20,388 nt of DNA from an uncultured Actinomycetes bacterium (GTDB taxonomy: Bacteria; Actinomycetota; Thermoleophilia; Solirubrobacterales; Solirubrobacteraceae), in assembly GCA_937888775.1 (NCBI GenBank), contig CALAQT010000466.1:1-20388 (forward strand), written 5' to 3'. The notes beneath the pieces were generated by a model. It was not told the origin of the DNA. It saw only the letters and a list, made by a program, of their open reading frames with translations, and made no database searches. Shown in pieces: positions 7,045-16,169 of the stretch. The first letter of the stretch is position 1; each line of letters starts with the position of its first letter. The position numbers and the translations under genes are program-made.

Positions 7045-8154
7045 GTGAAGATCTCACTCGAGCGCGACGTCTTGCTCGGTCAGTTGCAGACCGTTAGCCG
7101 CGTCGCCTCCACCCGTAGCGCCATCCAGGCTCTGTCGGGCGTACAACTGGCCGCCACCGTCTCTGGATGCGAGCTTCGCGCTACTGACATGGACGTTGGG
7201 CTTCGTGTCCCCTTGCAAGCCGACGTGGTCCGCGAAGGTGTCGTCGTGCTGCCGGCCCGGCTGCTCTTGGATGTGGTTCGCTCGCTTCCGGCTAATCAGG
7301 TCTCGCTGGAGCAAAGACCCTCAGAAGGGGATGTTGAGCTGGTTTCTGGCAACGCCACATTCCACATCCGGACTTTGCGGACCGAGGATTTCCCGCCCTT
7401 CCCAGAGCCGGATGCGGATGCCGCTGTCGAACTTCCGGCCGATGCCTTCATCTCGACGGCGCTGAAGGTCGCCGGATCGGCCTCACGTGATGAGACCAGG
7501 CCCGTCCTGACCGGGGTACTCGTATCGGCTTCAGATCGCGAATTGCGGATGGTGGCGACTGACTCCTACCGGCTGAGCGTCAAGGAGACCACACTGGAGG
7601 CTCCGCTGTCGGCCGCCTTCGAGGTCAATGTCCCAGCGCGCGCATTGCAAGAACTGGCGCGCCTCGTCACGCATGCGGGAGAGGAACGGCTCAACGTCAG
7701 CGTTCGCCAGAACCAGGTCCTGTTCACGCTCGGGCGCGTGATTCTGTCCTCCCGGTTGATCGATGGTCAATTCCCGAATTACCGTCAGCTGCTCCCTGAG
7801 AGCTTTGAGCACGAGCTGCGGATCGCCGGGAGCGAACTAACGGACGTCGTTCGCCGAGTCAGTCTCCTAGCCCAGAAGAACGCCCCTTTGCGCTTGGCCT
7901 TCACACCCGGCGAGCTGACGGTCTCGGCACAGACTCCGGACGTTGGCGAGGCGCGCGAGTCGCTCCCGGTGGCCTTTCAGGGGGAGCCGCTGGAGATCGG
8001 CTTCAATCCCGAGTTCCTGCGAGCGGGAGTGGAGGCGATCGAGGACGGTGACGTGCTCCTGAAGCTGATCAGCCCTTTGCGGCCGGGGTTGATCGAGGCG
8101 GCCGACGAGAGCCGCTTTCAGTATTTGATCATGCCGATCCGGCTGAACGTCTAA
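7045..8154 (+). CDS. dnaN: DNA polymerase III beta sliding clamp
   Basis: DnaN is the ring-shaped processivity clamp for the replicative polymerase and the docking site for many repair proteins. The 369-residue product starts MKISLERDVLLGQLQTVSRVAS and has the three-fold clamp layout. Recognisable segments are LSGVQLAATVSGCELRATDMDVGLRV in domain 1, RPVLTGVLVSASDRELRMVATDSYRLSV in domain 2 and the C-terminal FQYLIMPIRLNV. The length equals the family norm. GTG at 7045 has GAGG nine bases upstream. It follows dnaA by 115 bp and precedes recF, the usual order. Confidence 0.97.
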   Translation: MKISLERDVLLGQLQTVSRVASTRSAIQALSGVQLAATVSGCELRATDMDVGLRVPLQADVVREGVVVLPARLLLDVVRSLPANQVSLEQRPSEGDVELVSGNATFHIRTLRTEDFPPFPEPDADAAVELPADAFISTALKVAGSASRDETRPVLTGVLVSASDRELRMVATDSYRLSVKETTLEAPLSAAFEVNVPARALQELARLVTHAGEERLNVSVRQNQVLFTLGRVILSSRLIDGQFPNYRQLLPESFEHELRIAGSELTDVVRRVSLLAQKNAPLRLAFTPGELTVSAQTPDVGEARESLPVAFQGEPLEIGFNPEFLRAGVEAIEDGDVLLKLISPLRPGLIEAADESRFQYLIMPIRLNV

Positions 8155-8217
8155 CGCGACGATGAACATGAGTCGCCGGCGCTCAGCAGGCAGCGTGCCC
8201 GGAGCGCTGGTCGGCTA

Positions 8218-9321
8218 GTGCTCGTGCGATGCGTCAGCCTGCGCGACTTCCGCTGTTATGAGCAGTTCAAGGCTGAGTTCGGACCAGGGCTGACGGTGAT
8301 CACCGGTCCCAATGGAGCCGGCAAGACGAACCTGCTCGAGGCGATCTACTTCGGGTGTACGGCCCACTCATGCCGAACCAGCAACGAGCGTGAGGTGGTC
8401 CGCTTCGGCGCCGCTGCGGCACGCGTGGTGATCGTGGCAGAGGGGACTGATGGGATGCACGAGCTGGCGGTGGGATTCGTGCCGGGGGAACCCAAGCGGA
8501 TGCGCGTGGATGGAGCCTCCGTGGACCGGATGCTCGATGTCGAGCAGCGACCCCTTGTCAGCGTCTTCCTGCCTGACCGACTGGAACTGGTCAAGGGTCC
8601 TCCGGCGCTCCGGCGCGCACATCTGGATCATTTCGTTGCGGCGCTTTGGCCTGCGCGCGTGGCGACGCGACGCTTGTATGCCCAGGCCCTGGCCCAGCGC
8701 AACGCCCTGATCGCGCGCATCCGTTCGGGCGTCGCCAGGCGAGACTGGCTAGCCAGCTGGGATGCCGAACTGGCGCGTCACGGAATTGCTTTGATGGCCG
8801 ATCGTCGCACGGCGATCGAGGCGCTGGCTGACTCGTTTGTGAGTCTGAACACCGAGCTGGGACTCGACGGCACAGTGACCATCTCATACCGTCCGCGCTC
8901 GCACGCGGTTGACGCCGATCAGCTCGCCGATGAGCTCGCCAGGCGTCTGGATAGCGATCTCGAGCGAGGCTTCACAGGCCACGGGCCGCACCGCGACGAT
9001 GTCGCGCTGGCCCGCGGCGGTCGTGATCTGAGGTCCTACGGCTCGCAGGGGCAGCAGCGCCTCGCGCTTCTCTCCCTGCTGCTCGCTGAGCGCCAGACGA
9101 TCGCCGAGCGCCGGCATGCGCTGCCGCTGATGTTGCTCGACGACGTGATGAGCGAACTCGACGGCGAGCGACGGCGAGCGCTGGCCAAGCTGCTGCGGAC
9201 CGGCGGCGGGCAGTCGGTGATCACGACCACCGAACTCGATCACGTTCCGGGAGCCTCCGACGCTGGCGTGGCGCATCTGGCGCTTTCCGCCGGCCGGCTT
9301 TTGTGCGAGGCGGCGGCGTGA
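8218..9321 (+). CDS. recF: DNA replication and repair protein RecF
   Basis: RecF is an SMC-like ATPase that acts with RecO and RecR to load RecA at single-strand gaps. The 367-residue product contains Walker A GPNGAGKTN (residues 30-38), the ABC signature YGSQGQQRLALLSLLLAE and Walker B LPLMLLDDVMSELD, in the order expected for RecF. GTG at 8218 is used; a second in-frame GTG lies two codons on. GGAG lies about 13 bases upstream, so the ribosome-binding site is not decisive. Its end overlaps the next gene. The coding sequence near 9163-9182 contains a 10-bp tandem duplication (GACGGCGAGC twice). Confidence 0.96.
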   Translation: MLVRCVSLRDFRCYEQFKAEFGPGLTVITGPNGAGKTNLLEAIYFGCTAHSCRTSNEREVVRFGAAAARVVIVAEGTDGMHELAVGFVPGEPKRMRVDGASVDRMLDVEQRPLVSVFLPDRLELVKGPPALRRAHLDHFVAALWPARVATRRLYAQALAQRNALIARIRSGVARRDWLASWDAELARHGIALMADRRTAIEALADSFVSLNTELGLDGTVTISYRPRSHAVDADQLADELARRLDSDLERGFTGHGPHRDDVALARGGRDLRSYGSQGQQRLALLSLLLAERQTIAERRHALPLMLLDDVMSELDGERRRALAKLLRTGGGQSVITTTELDHVPGASDAGVAHLALSAGRLLCEAAA

Positions 9322-9626
9322 CTCCACACCGGCGCTCCCCGCGGCCGTTGACCTCTGCGCTCGAGGCGATCGCCGATGAGTTGGCCCCGGAGTCGGTGCT
9401 GGCTGACGTCCAGCGCGCGTGGCGCAAAGCTGTCGGCGAGGCGATCTCCGCTCAGGCGCAGCCGACGGCTGAGCGCGGCGGCGTGGTCACGGTCTCGTGC
9501 TCGGCTTCGGTGTGGGCTCAGGAACTGGACCTGATGGCACCGCAGATCATCGAGCGTCTCAACGAGCTGCTTAGGCGGGGCCGGGTGCAGCGACTGCGAT
9601 GCGTGGCCGCAGGCCCTCTCAGATAA
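9318..9626 (+). CDS. DUF721 protein, likely DciA-type helicase loader
   Basis: A 102-residue DUF721 protein. The family core is visible in VLADVQRAWRKAVGEAISAQAQPTAERGGVVTVSCSA followed by VWAQELDLMAPQIIERLNELL. DUF721 proteins include DciA, the ancestral loader of the replicative helicase DnaB in bacteria that lack DnaC or DnaI; I infer that role here from the family and from its place between recF and gyrB. The GTG at 9318-9320 overlaps the recF stop as GTGA and has GAGG eight bases upstream, so I prefer it to the GTG at 9303. The N-terminal KH-like core is present and no long C-terminal extension is seen. Confidence 0.88.
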   Translation: MTPHRRSPRPLTSALEAIADELAPESVLADVQRAWRKAVGEAISAQAQPTAERGGVVTVSCSASVWAQELDLMAPQIIERLNELLRRGRVQRLRCVAAGPLR

Positions 9627-9633
9627 CGGCTAA

Positions 9634-12216
<2,583 letters not shown>

Positions 12217-12219
12217 GCG

Positions 12220-14781
12220 ATGTCAGCGATCGACACGATCGGCGGGGGCAACATCGAGCCCCGCGGGCTCGAGGAGGAGATGCGTTCGGCGTATCTCGAC
12301 TACGCGATGTCGGTGATCGTCGGGCGGGCGCTGCCCGATGTCCGCGACGGCTTGAAGCCCGTGCACCGCCGCGTCCTGTACGTGATGAATGAGCTGGGTC
12401 TGCAGCCGGGTCGCAAGCACGTCAAGTGCGCCCAGATCGTCGGCGAAGTAATGGGCAAATATCACCCGCACGGGGACGCGTCTATCTACGACACCCTGGT
12501 TCGTCTGGCGCAGGACTTCTCGATGCGCTATCCGCTCGTCGACGGCCACGGCAACTTCGGCAACATCGACGGGTACGGCGCAGCGGCGATGCGCTACACG
12601 GAGGCTCGGCTCGACCGTCTGGCGACCGAGATGTTGCGCGATCTCGACGCCGAGACGGTCGACTTCGTGCCGACCTACGACGGCACGCGCCAAGAGCCGG
12701 TCGTGCTTCCGTCGCGCTTCCCGAATCTGCTCGTCAACGGCGCCTCGGGGATCGCGGTCGGGATGGCCACCAATATCCCGCCGCACAACCTGAGGGAGGT
12801 CATCGGCGCCACGATCGCCTACCTCGAGGACCCCGAGATCGACGTCGAGGCGTTGATGAAGCACATCAAAGGCCCCGACTTCCCGACCGCGGGCACGATT
12901 CTCGGGCGCGAAGGCATCCGGGAGGCCTACGCCAGCGGCCGCGGCCGTGTGCGCGTGCAGGCCAAGGCGCACATCGAGCCGATCCAGCAGGGCAAGGAAG
13001 CGATCATCGTCACCGAACTCCCCTACCAGGTCCGCAAGGGCGGCGAGGGCGGACTGATGATGAAGATCCGCGATCTGGTGATCGATAAGAAGATCTCCGA
13101 GATCTCCGATCTACGGGACGAGTCCGACCGCCACGGAATGCGGATCGTGATCGAGCTCAAGCGCGACGCGATCCCCAAGGTCGTGCTCAACAAGCTGTAC
13201 AAGCACACACCGATGCAGACGACGTTTGGCGTCAACATGGTGGCGCTCGTCGACAACGTGCCGCGCACTCTCTCGCTTCGCGAGGTGATCGGCCACTACG
13301 TCGATCACCAGCGCGAGGTGGTCATCCGCCGCACGCAGTTCGAGCTGCGCCGCGCCGAGGAGCGTGCCCACGTGCTGGAGGGCCTGCTGGTGGCGCTGCA
13401 AAACCTCGACGAGGTGATCGCGCTGATTCGCGCCTCGCGCGATCCGGGCGCGGCCCGTACAGGACTCGTGGAGCGTTTCGACCTGACGGTGATCCAGGCG
13501 CAGGCGATCCTGCAACTGACGCTGAGCCGGCTCACGGCGCTCGAGGCCGACAAGATCCAGCAGGAGCACGCCGACCTGGTGGAGCGGATCAAGGAGTTGC
13601 GTGAGATCCTCGGCGACGAGAGCCGGGTCAACGCGTTGATCAAGGACGAGCTGAGCGAGATCCGCGACGCCTACGCCGACGAGCGCCGGACGGAGATCAC
13701 GCACGCCGAAGGCGAGATCGACATCGAGGATCTGATCGCCGACCAGCAGATGGTGATCTCGATCACCCACTCGGGCTACATCAAGTCGCTGCCGCTCTCG
13801 ACCTACCGCCAGCAACGGAGGGGCGGGGTGGGCGTCACCGGCATGGACATGAAGGACGACGACTACATCGAGCACCTGTTCGTCTCCTCGACGCATGACT
13901 ATCTGTTGTTCTTCACCAATCGCGGCAAGATCTACCGGCTGAAGGTCTACGAATTGCCCGAGGCTTCACGGACCGCCAAGGGGCGTGCGCTGGTCAACCT
14001 GCTGCCGCTGCGCGATGGCGAACGCGTGCAGTCGGTCCTCTCGACGCGCGACTTCACGGAGGGCAAGTACGTGGTGTTCGCGACGCGCAACGGGATCGTC
14101 AAGAAGACCGAGTTCCTTGCTTACAACACGCCGATCAAGGCCGACGGGATCATCGCGATCAACATCCGCGACGACGACGAGCTGATCGCTGTACGCCGGA
14201 CCAGCGGGCACGACGACATCATCATGGTCTCGCGCTCCGGTCAGGCCGCGCGCTTCAGCGAGGACGCCGTCCGCGCGATGGGCCGTGACACCAGCGGCGT
14301 GCGCGGCATGAACGTCTCCCAGAAGGACAATGCCGTGCTGGCGATGGACGTCGCGCGTGATGATCAGGAACTGCTGGTGGTGACCGAAAACGGCTACGGC
14401 AAGCGCACGCCGATTCCCGACTACCCGGTCAAGGGCCGCGGGACGATGGGCGTCAAGACGATCACCCTGACCGAGAATAAGGGTGCACTGGCGGGAGCGC
14501 TGGTCGTCCGTGAACATCAGGAACTCGTCTTCATCTCCCAGAACGGGATGGTCCAGCGCACCTCGGTCCGAGGCATCAACCGCTACGGCCGCGCCTCGCA
14601 GGGCGTCAAGGTGATGAACATCCGCGACGATGACCAGGTCAGCGCCGTCGCCCTGATCGTCGAGTCAGAAGCGGCCACGGCGGCGCCCGTCTTCGACGAC
14701 GACGCCGCCCCGCCTGAGGGTGATGATGTCGTGCTCGACGCTGGCGAACCCGTTGACGAGCCGCCGGATTCTGAGGAGTAG
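12220..14781 (+). CDS. gyrA: DNA gyrase subunit A
   Basis: GyrA is the DNA cleavage and rejoining subunit of gyrase. The 853-residue product has the catalytic Tyr126 in AAMRYTEARL and the quinolone-resistance region HPHGDASIYD, where Ala87 occupies the E. coli Ser83 position and Asp91 that of Asp87. The C-terminal DNA-wrapping beta-pinwheel begins after IEDLIADQQMVISITHSGYIK. Its GyrA box reads QRRGGVG, with Val where most proteins have Lys or Arg. The last 35 residues are strongly acidic. Length and order match typical GyrA. The ATG is three bases after the gyrB stop with no clear Shine-Dalgarno sequence, so the two are probably translated in a coupled way. Confidence 0.97.
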   Translation: MSAIDTIGGGNIEPRGLEEEMRSAYLDYAMSVIVGRALPDVRDGLKPVHRRVLYVMNELGLQPGRKHVKCAQIVGEVMGKYHPHGDASIYDTLVRLAQDFSMRYPLVDGHGNFGNIDGYGAAAMRYTEARLDRLATEMLRDLDAETVDFVPTYDGTRQEPVVLPSRFPNLLVNGASGIAVGMATNIPPHNLREVIGATIAYLEDPEIDVEALMKHIKGPDFPTAGTILGREGIREAYASGRGRVRVQAKAHIEPIQQGKEAIIVTELPYQVRKGGEGGLMMKIRDLVIDKKISEISDLRDESDRHGMRIVIELKRDAIPKVVLNKLYKHTPMQTTFGVNMVALVDNVPRTLSLREVIGHYVDHQREVVIRRTQFELRRAEERAHVLEGLLVALQNLDEVIALIRASRDPGAARTGLVERFDLTVIQAQAILQLTLSRLTALEADKIQQEHADLVERIKELREILGDESRVNALIKDELSEIRDAYADERRTEITHAEGEIDIEDLIADQQMVISITHSGYIKSLPLSTYRQQRRGGVGVTGMDMKDDDYIEHLFVSSTHDYLLFFTNRGKIYRLKVYELPEASRTAKGRALVNLLPLRDGERVQSVLSTRDFTEGKYVVFATRNGIVKKTEFLAYNTPIKADGIIAINIRDDDELIAVRRTSGHDDIIMVSRSGQAARFSEDAVRAMGRDTSGVRGMNVSQKDNAVLAMDVARDDQELLVVTENGYGKRTPIPDYPVKGRGTMGVKTITLTENKGALAGALVVREHQELVFISQNGMVQRTSVRGINRYGRASQGVKVMNIRDDDQVSAVALIVESEAATAAPVFDDDAAPPEGDDVVLDAGEPVDEPPDSEE

Positions 14782-14788
14782 ACAGCTG

Positions 14789-14804
14789 GGCGGCACCTGC
14801 CGCC
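14789..14804 (+). terminator. hairpin 7 bases after gyrA
   Basis: GGCGGC (14789-14794) pairs with GCCGCC (14799-14804) around the tetraloop ACCT. It begins just past the gyrA stop, where an operon terminator is expected. It is short and has no T-run. Confidence 0.4.
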
Positions 14805-14872
14805 GTGCTCCTGAGGATCAGGCGCCCGAACGCGCCAGTTAGCGACCAGCCGAGCCGATGGGGCGGAAGCCT

Positions 14873-14901
14873 TTGGCGACATCGGACCTATTCGCTACTC
14901 T
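14873..14901 (+). promoter_or_regulatory. promoter-like -35/-10 pair before the post-gyrA RNA element
   Basis: TTGGCG (14873-14878) and TACTCT (14896-14901) are separated by exactly 17 bases. The same -35 hexamer and spacing recur at the DUF2277 gene 314 bp further on (TTGGCG-17-TAGGCT), which supports a shared housekeeping-type promoter. Transcription would start near 14908, just before the long Shine-Dalgarno-like sequence. Confidence 0.45.
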
Positions 14902-14933
14902 TCTGCCTACCAGAGAAAGGAGGTGGTCCGAAC

Positions 14934-14978
14934 TTGTCTGACAGTTTATGCGGGACCCTGGAGGTGTCCGGCCGCTAG
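14934..14978 (+). CDS. possible 14-residue peptide LSDSLCGTLEVSGR
   Basis: A TTG codon at 14934, ten bases after the GGAGG core of an extremely long Shine-Dalgarno match, opens a frame of 14 codons ending in TAG at 14976-14978. It reads LSDSLCGTLEVSGR. The ribosome-binding site is by far the strongest in the window, which argues that ribosomes bind here, but such a short product may matter only through the act of translation. An overlapping GTG at 14923, inside the Shine-Dalgarno sequence, opens a 35-codon frame that I consider spurious. Confidence 0.35.
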   Translation: MSDSLCGTLEVSGR

Positions 14979-15094
14979 GTCGGAGGCTGACCCCGCTTGG
15001 CGGAGTCCACCCGTGACACCGTCGGAATGAGTGCCCGGGATTAGTCCCTCCGGCTTATCAGGCTCATTCCGGGTTCAAGCAGCCGTAGTGCTTT

Positions 15095-15124
15095 CGGAGG
15101 GCGCCGTGTCGACGGCGCCCTCCG
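15095..15124 (+). terminator. 13-bp GC-rich terminator hairpin
   Basis: CGGAGGGCGCCGT (15095-15107) is perfectly complementary to ACGGCGCCCTCCG (15112-15124) across the 4-nt loop GTCG. It is one of the strongest hairpins in the window. No T-run follows, which is common for terminators in very GC-rich Actinobacteria. It closes the element that starts after gyrA, and its symmetry means it could also act on the opposite strand. Confidence 0.65.
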
Positions 15125-15186
15125 TGCGTTCGGGCCCGGTAGTTCCGGCGATCCGGCAAACCCGGTGACCGCGACGCTTCCGTGCC

Positions 15187-15215
15187 TTGGCGGCGCCTGC
15201 GAGATTGTCTAGGCT
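15187..15215 (+). promoter_or_regulatory. leaderless-type promoter of the DUF2277 gene
   Basis: TTGGCG (15187-15192) and TAGGCT (15210-15215) are 17 bases apart. The ATG of the next gene begins at 15223, seven bases past the -10, which is where transcription would start. No Shine-Dalgarno sequence is present, so the message is probably leaderless. Confidence 0.55.
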
Positions 15216-15222
15216 GGATCGC

Positions 15223-15492
15223 ATGTGCCGAAACATCCGAACCCTTTACAACTTCGAGCCGCCGGCGACCAACGAGGAGATACACGCGGCCGCGCTGCAG
15301 TACGTGCGGAAGATCAGCGGCTTCACCAAGCCCTCACAGGCCAATCAGGAGGCCTTTGCGCGGGCCGTGGAGGCCGTCGCTGCCGCCTCGGAGGAGCTGC
15401 TGAGCGGACTGAGCACCTCAGCGCCCAGTAAAGATCGCCAAGTCGAGGCCGCCAAGGCCCGGGCTCGCGCCACGCAGCGCTACGCAGCCTAG
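15223..15492 (+). CDS. DUF2277 family protein
   Basis: A conserved small protein of unknown function, 89 residues. The family core is recognisable from the N-terminus: MCRNIRTLYNFEPPAT, then AALQYVRKISGFTKPSQAN and a C-terminal helical KARARATQRYAA. The proximal Cys-Arg-Asn and the compact helical make-up are family features. ATG at 15223 is the natural family start and coincides with the predicted transcription start; an in-frame ATG at 15187 would add 12 residues overlapping the promoter and is rejected. The gene converges on the HNH gene, sharing a palindromic stop region. Confidence 0.92.
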   Translation: MCRNIRTLYNFEPPATNEEIHAAALQYVRKISGFTKPSQANQEAFARAVEAVAAASEELLSGLSTSAPSKDRQVEAAKARARATQRYAA

Positions 15493-15498
15493 GCTGCG
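15483..15498. repeat. perfect 16-bp palindrome at convergent stop codons
   Basis: CGCAGCCTAGGCTGCG is a perfect palindrome centred on CTAG. The plus-strand DUF2277 gene and the minus-strand HNH gene both end inside it with Ala-Ala-TAG, and their stop codons overlap by two bases (15490-15491). It may act as a bidirectional end signal or simply reflect converging C-termini. Confidence 0.8.
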
Positions 15499-16061
15499 AA
15501 GTAGGACCGCCAGGCGGCGGGAATAGTCGGGCTCGCCACGTGGATGAACACGTGCGGGCTGGGTGTGCGCGGTTCCTTGATCAGTTTCATTCCCGCCTGG
15601 CGCAGCAGCGTGTTTCCCTTGCGCCGGTTGCACGGGGCGCAGGACGCGACGATGTTCTCCCAGCTTGACGCGCCGCCCTTCGATCGCGGCACCACGTGGT
15701 CGACGGTCAGATTCGAGCGCGAGCCGCAGTACTGGCACATCCAATCATCGCGCGCGAACACCGCGCGGCGGGTGATCTTGCGGCGATGGGCGTCCCGCGG
15801 GATGTGAACGTAGCTGACCAGCCTGATCACCACGGGCCGCGCGATCGTCGCGGTGGCGGAGTGAAGCCTCCACTCGCCGTGCTCGATGACCTCCGCCTTG
15901 TCTTTGAGCAGCAGGACGATCGCCCGCCGGACCGTGCACACGTTGATCGGCTCGTAGGTCGCGTTGAGGACGAGCACCCGTCCGACTTCAGGCCCGCGCC
16001 GCTGGTGCTCGAAGGGCGGCGCGGACCGTGGCGGGGCTGGTGGTACCGTCGGGCTGCCCAT
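15489..16061 (-). CDS. HNH endonuclease family protein
   Basis: A 190-residue protein of a widespread actinobacterial HNH family. After a Pro-rich N-terminus it has the conserved segment VLVLNATYEPINVCTVRRAIVLLL (split here by function as the family-specific domain, about 29-52). The C-terminal HNH nuclease module has zinc-binding cysteine pairs at 109/112 and 141/144, the catalytic Asp121-His122 and Asn136. These proteins probably nick or cut DNA in a metal-dependent way, but the cellular role is not established. ATG at 16059-16061 has GGAG seven bases upstream and a -10-like TAAACT (minus strand, 16076-16081). It stands alone between the terminator behind pheA and the convergent DUF2277 gene. 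No methyltransferase partner is adjacent. Confidence 0.9.
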   Translation of the reverse strand: MGSPTVPPAPPRSAPPFEHQRRGPEVGRVLVLNATYEPINVCTVRRAIVLLLKDKAEVIEHGEWRLHSATATIARPVVIRLVSYVHIPRDAHRRKITRRAVFARDDWMCQYCGSRSNLTVDHVVPRSKGGASSWENIVASCAPCNRRKGNTLLRQAGMKLIKEPRTPSPHVFIHVASPTIPAAWRSYFAA

Positions 16062-16083
16062 GGCTCGCTCCGCGTCAGTTTAG

Positions 16084-16126
16084 CGGGGGTGCAAGCGCCC
16101 CCGGTGCGATCGGAAGGTCCGATCGC
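16084..16126 (-). terminator. double hairpin behind pheA
   Basis: Minus-strand transcripts leaving pheA meet GCGATCGGA/TCCGATCGC (16106-16114 with 16118-16126, a 9-bp perfect stem with a 3-nt loop) and then GGGGG/CCCCC (16084-16088 with 16097-16101). Both lie in the 108-bp gap between pheA and the HNH gene. There is no T-run. I read the first as the pheA terminator; the second may belong to the HNH promoter region. Confidence 0.5.
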
Positions 16127-16169
16127 GCGCGCAGCCGTCCGTCCCTGGCCGGCGCTTGCGGCCGGGCCG

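Larger units (their letters stand above)
14908..15124 (+). ncRNA. putative structured small RNA or leader transcript after gyrA
   Basis: The inferred transcript runs from the predicted start near 14908 to a strong terminator hairpin. It starts with AGAAAGGAGGTGGTCC (14914-14929), which can pair over 16 consecutive positions, one as a G-U pair, with the usual 3' end of 16S rRNA (GGATCACCTCCTTTCT). After a 14-codon ORF there is a 9-bp perfect stem, CGGAATGAG (15023-15031) with CTCATTCCG (15063-15071). It encloses a smaller hairpin, GGGA-TTAG-TCCC (15037-15048). I do not recognise the family: it lacks the landmarks of SRP RNA, RNase P RNA, tmRNA or 6C RNA. Whether it is a regulatory RNA, a ribosome-binding decoy or a messenger for a tiny peptide cannot be decided from the sequence alone. 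Confidence 0.45.
14782..15222. other. gyrA to DUF2277 intergenic region (overview)
   Basis: This 441-bp stretch has no conventional protein gene. In order it holds a hairpin behind gyrA, a second small inverted repeat (GGCGC/GCGCC, 14821-14836), a promoter-like pair (14873-14901), an exceptionally long ribosome-binding-site match, a 14-codon ORF, a structured segment, a 13-bp terminator hairpin (15095-15124) and the promoter of the DUF2277 gene (15187-15215). Each is listed separately. Confidence 0.6.

Noticed and set aside
12223..12972. Minus-strand frame opposite gyrA (249 codons), and similar ones to 14517
   Set aside because: All are antisense shadows of gyrA with no motifs.
14923..15030. 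GTG-started 34-residue frame overlapping the post-gyrA short ORF
   Set aside because: Its start codon lies inside the Shine-Dalgarno sequence and it has no ribosome-binding site of its own.
14908..15124. Assignment of the post-gyrA element to a known RNA (SRP RNA, RNase P RNA, tmRNA, 6C RNA)
   Set aside because: None of the hallmark sequences or folds of these RNAs is present, so it is left unnamed.
15489..16061. HNH gene as part of a restriction-modification or phage-defence system
   Set aside because: No methyltransferase, specificity subunit or other defence gene is adjacent; this HNH family is widespread as a solitary gene.
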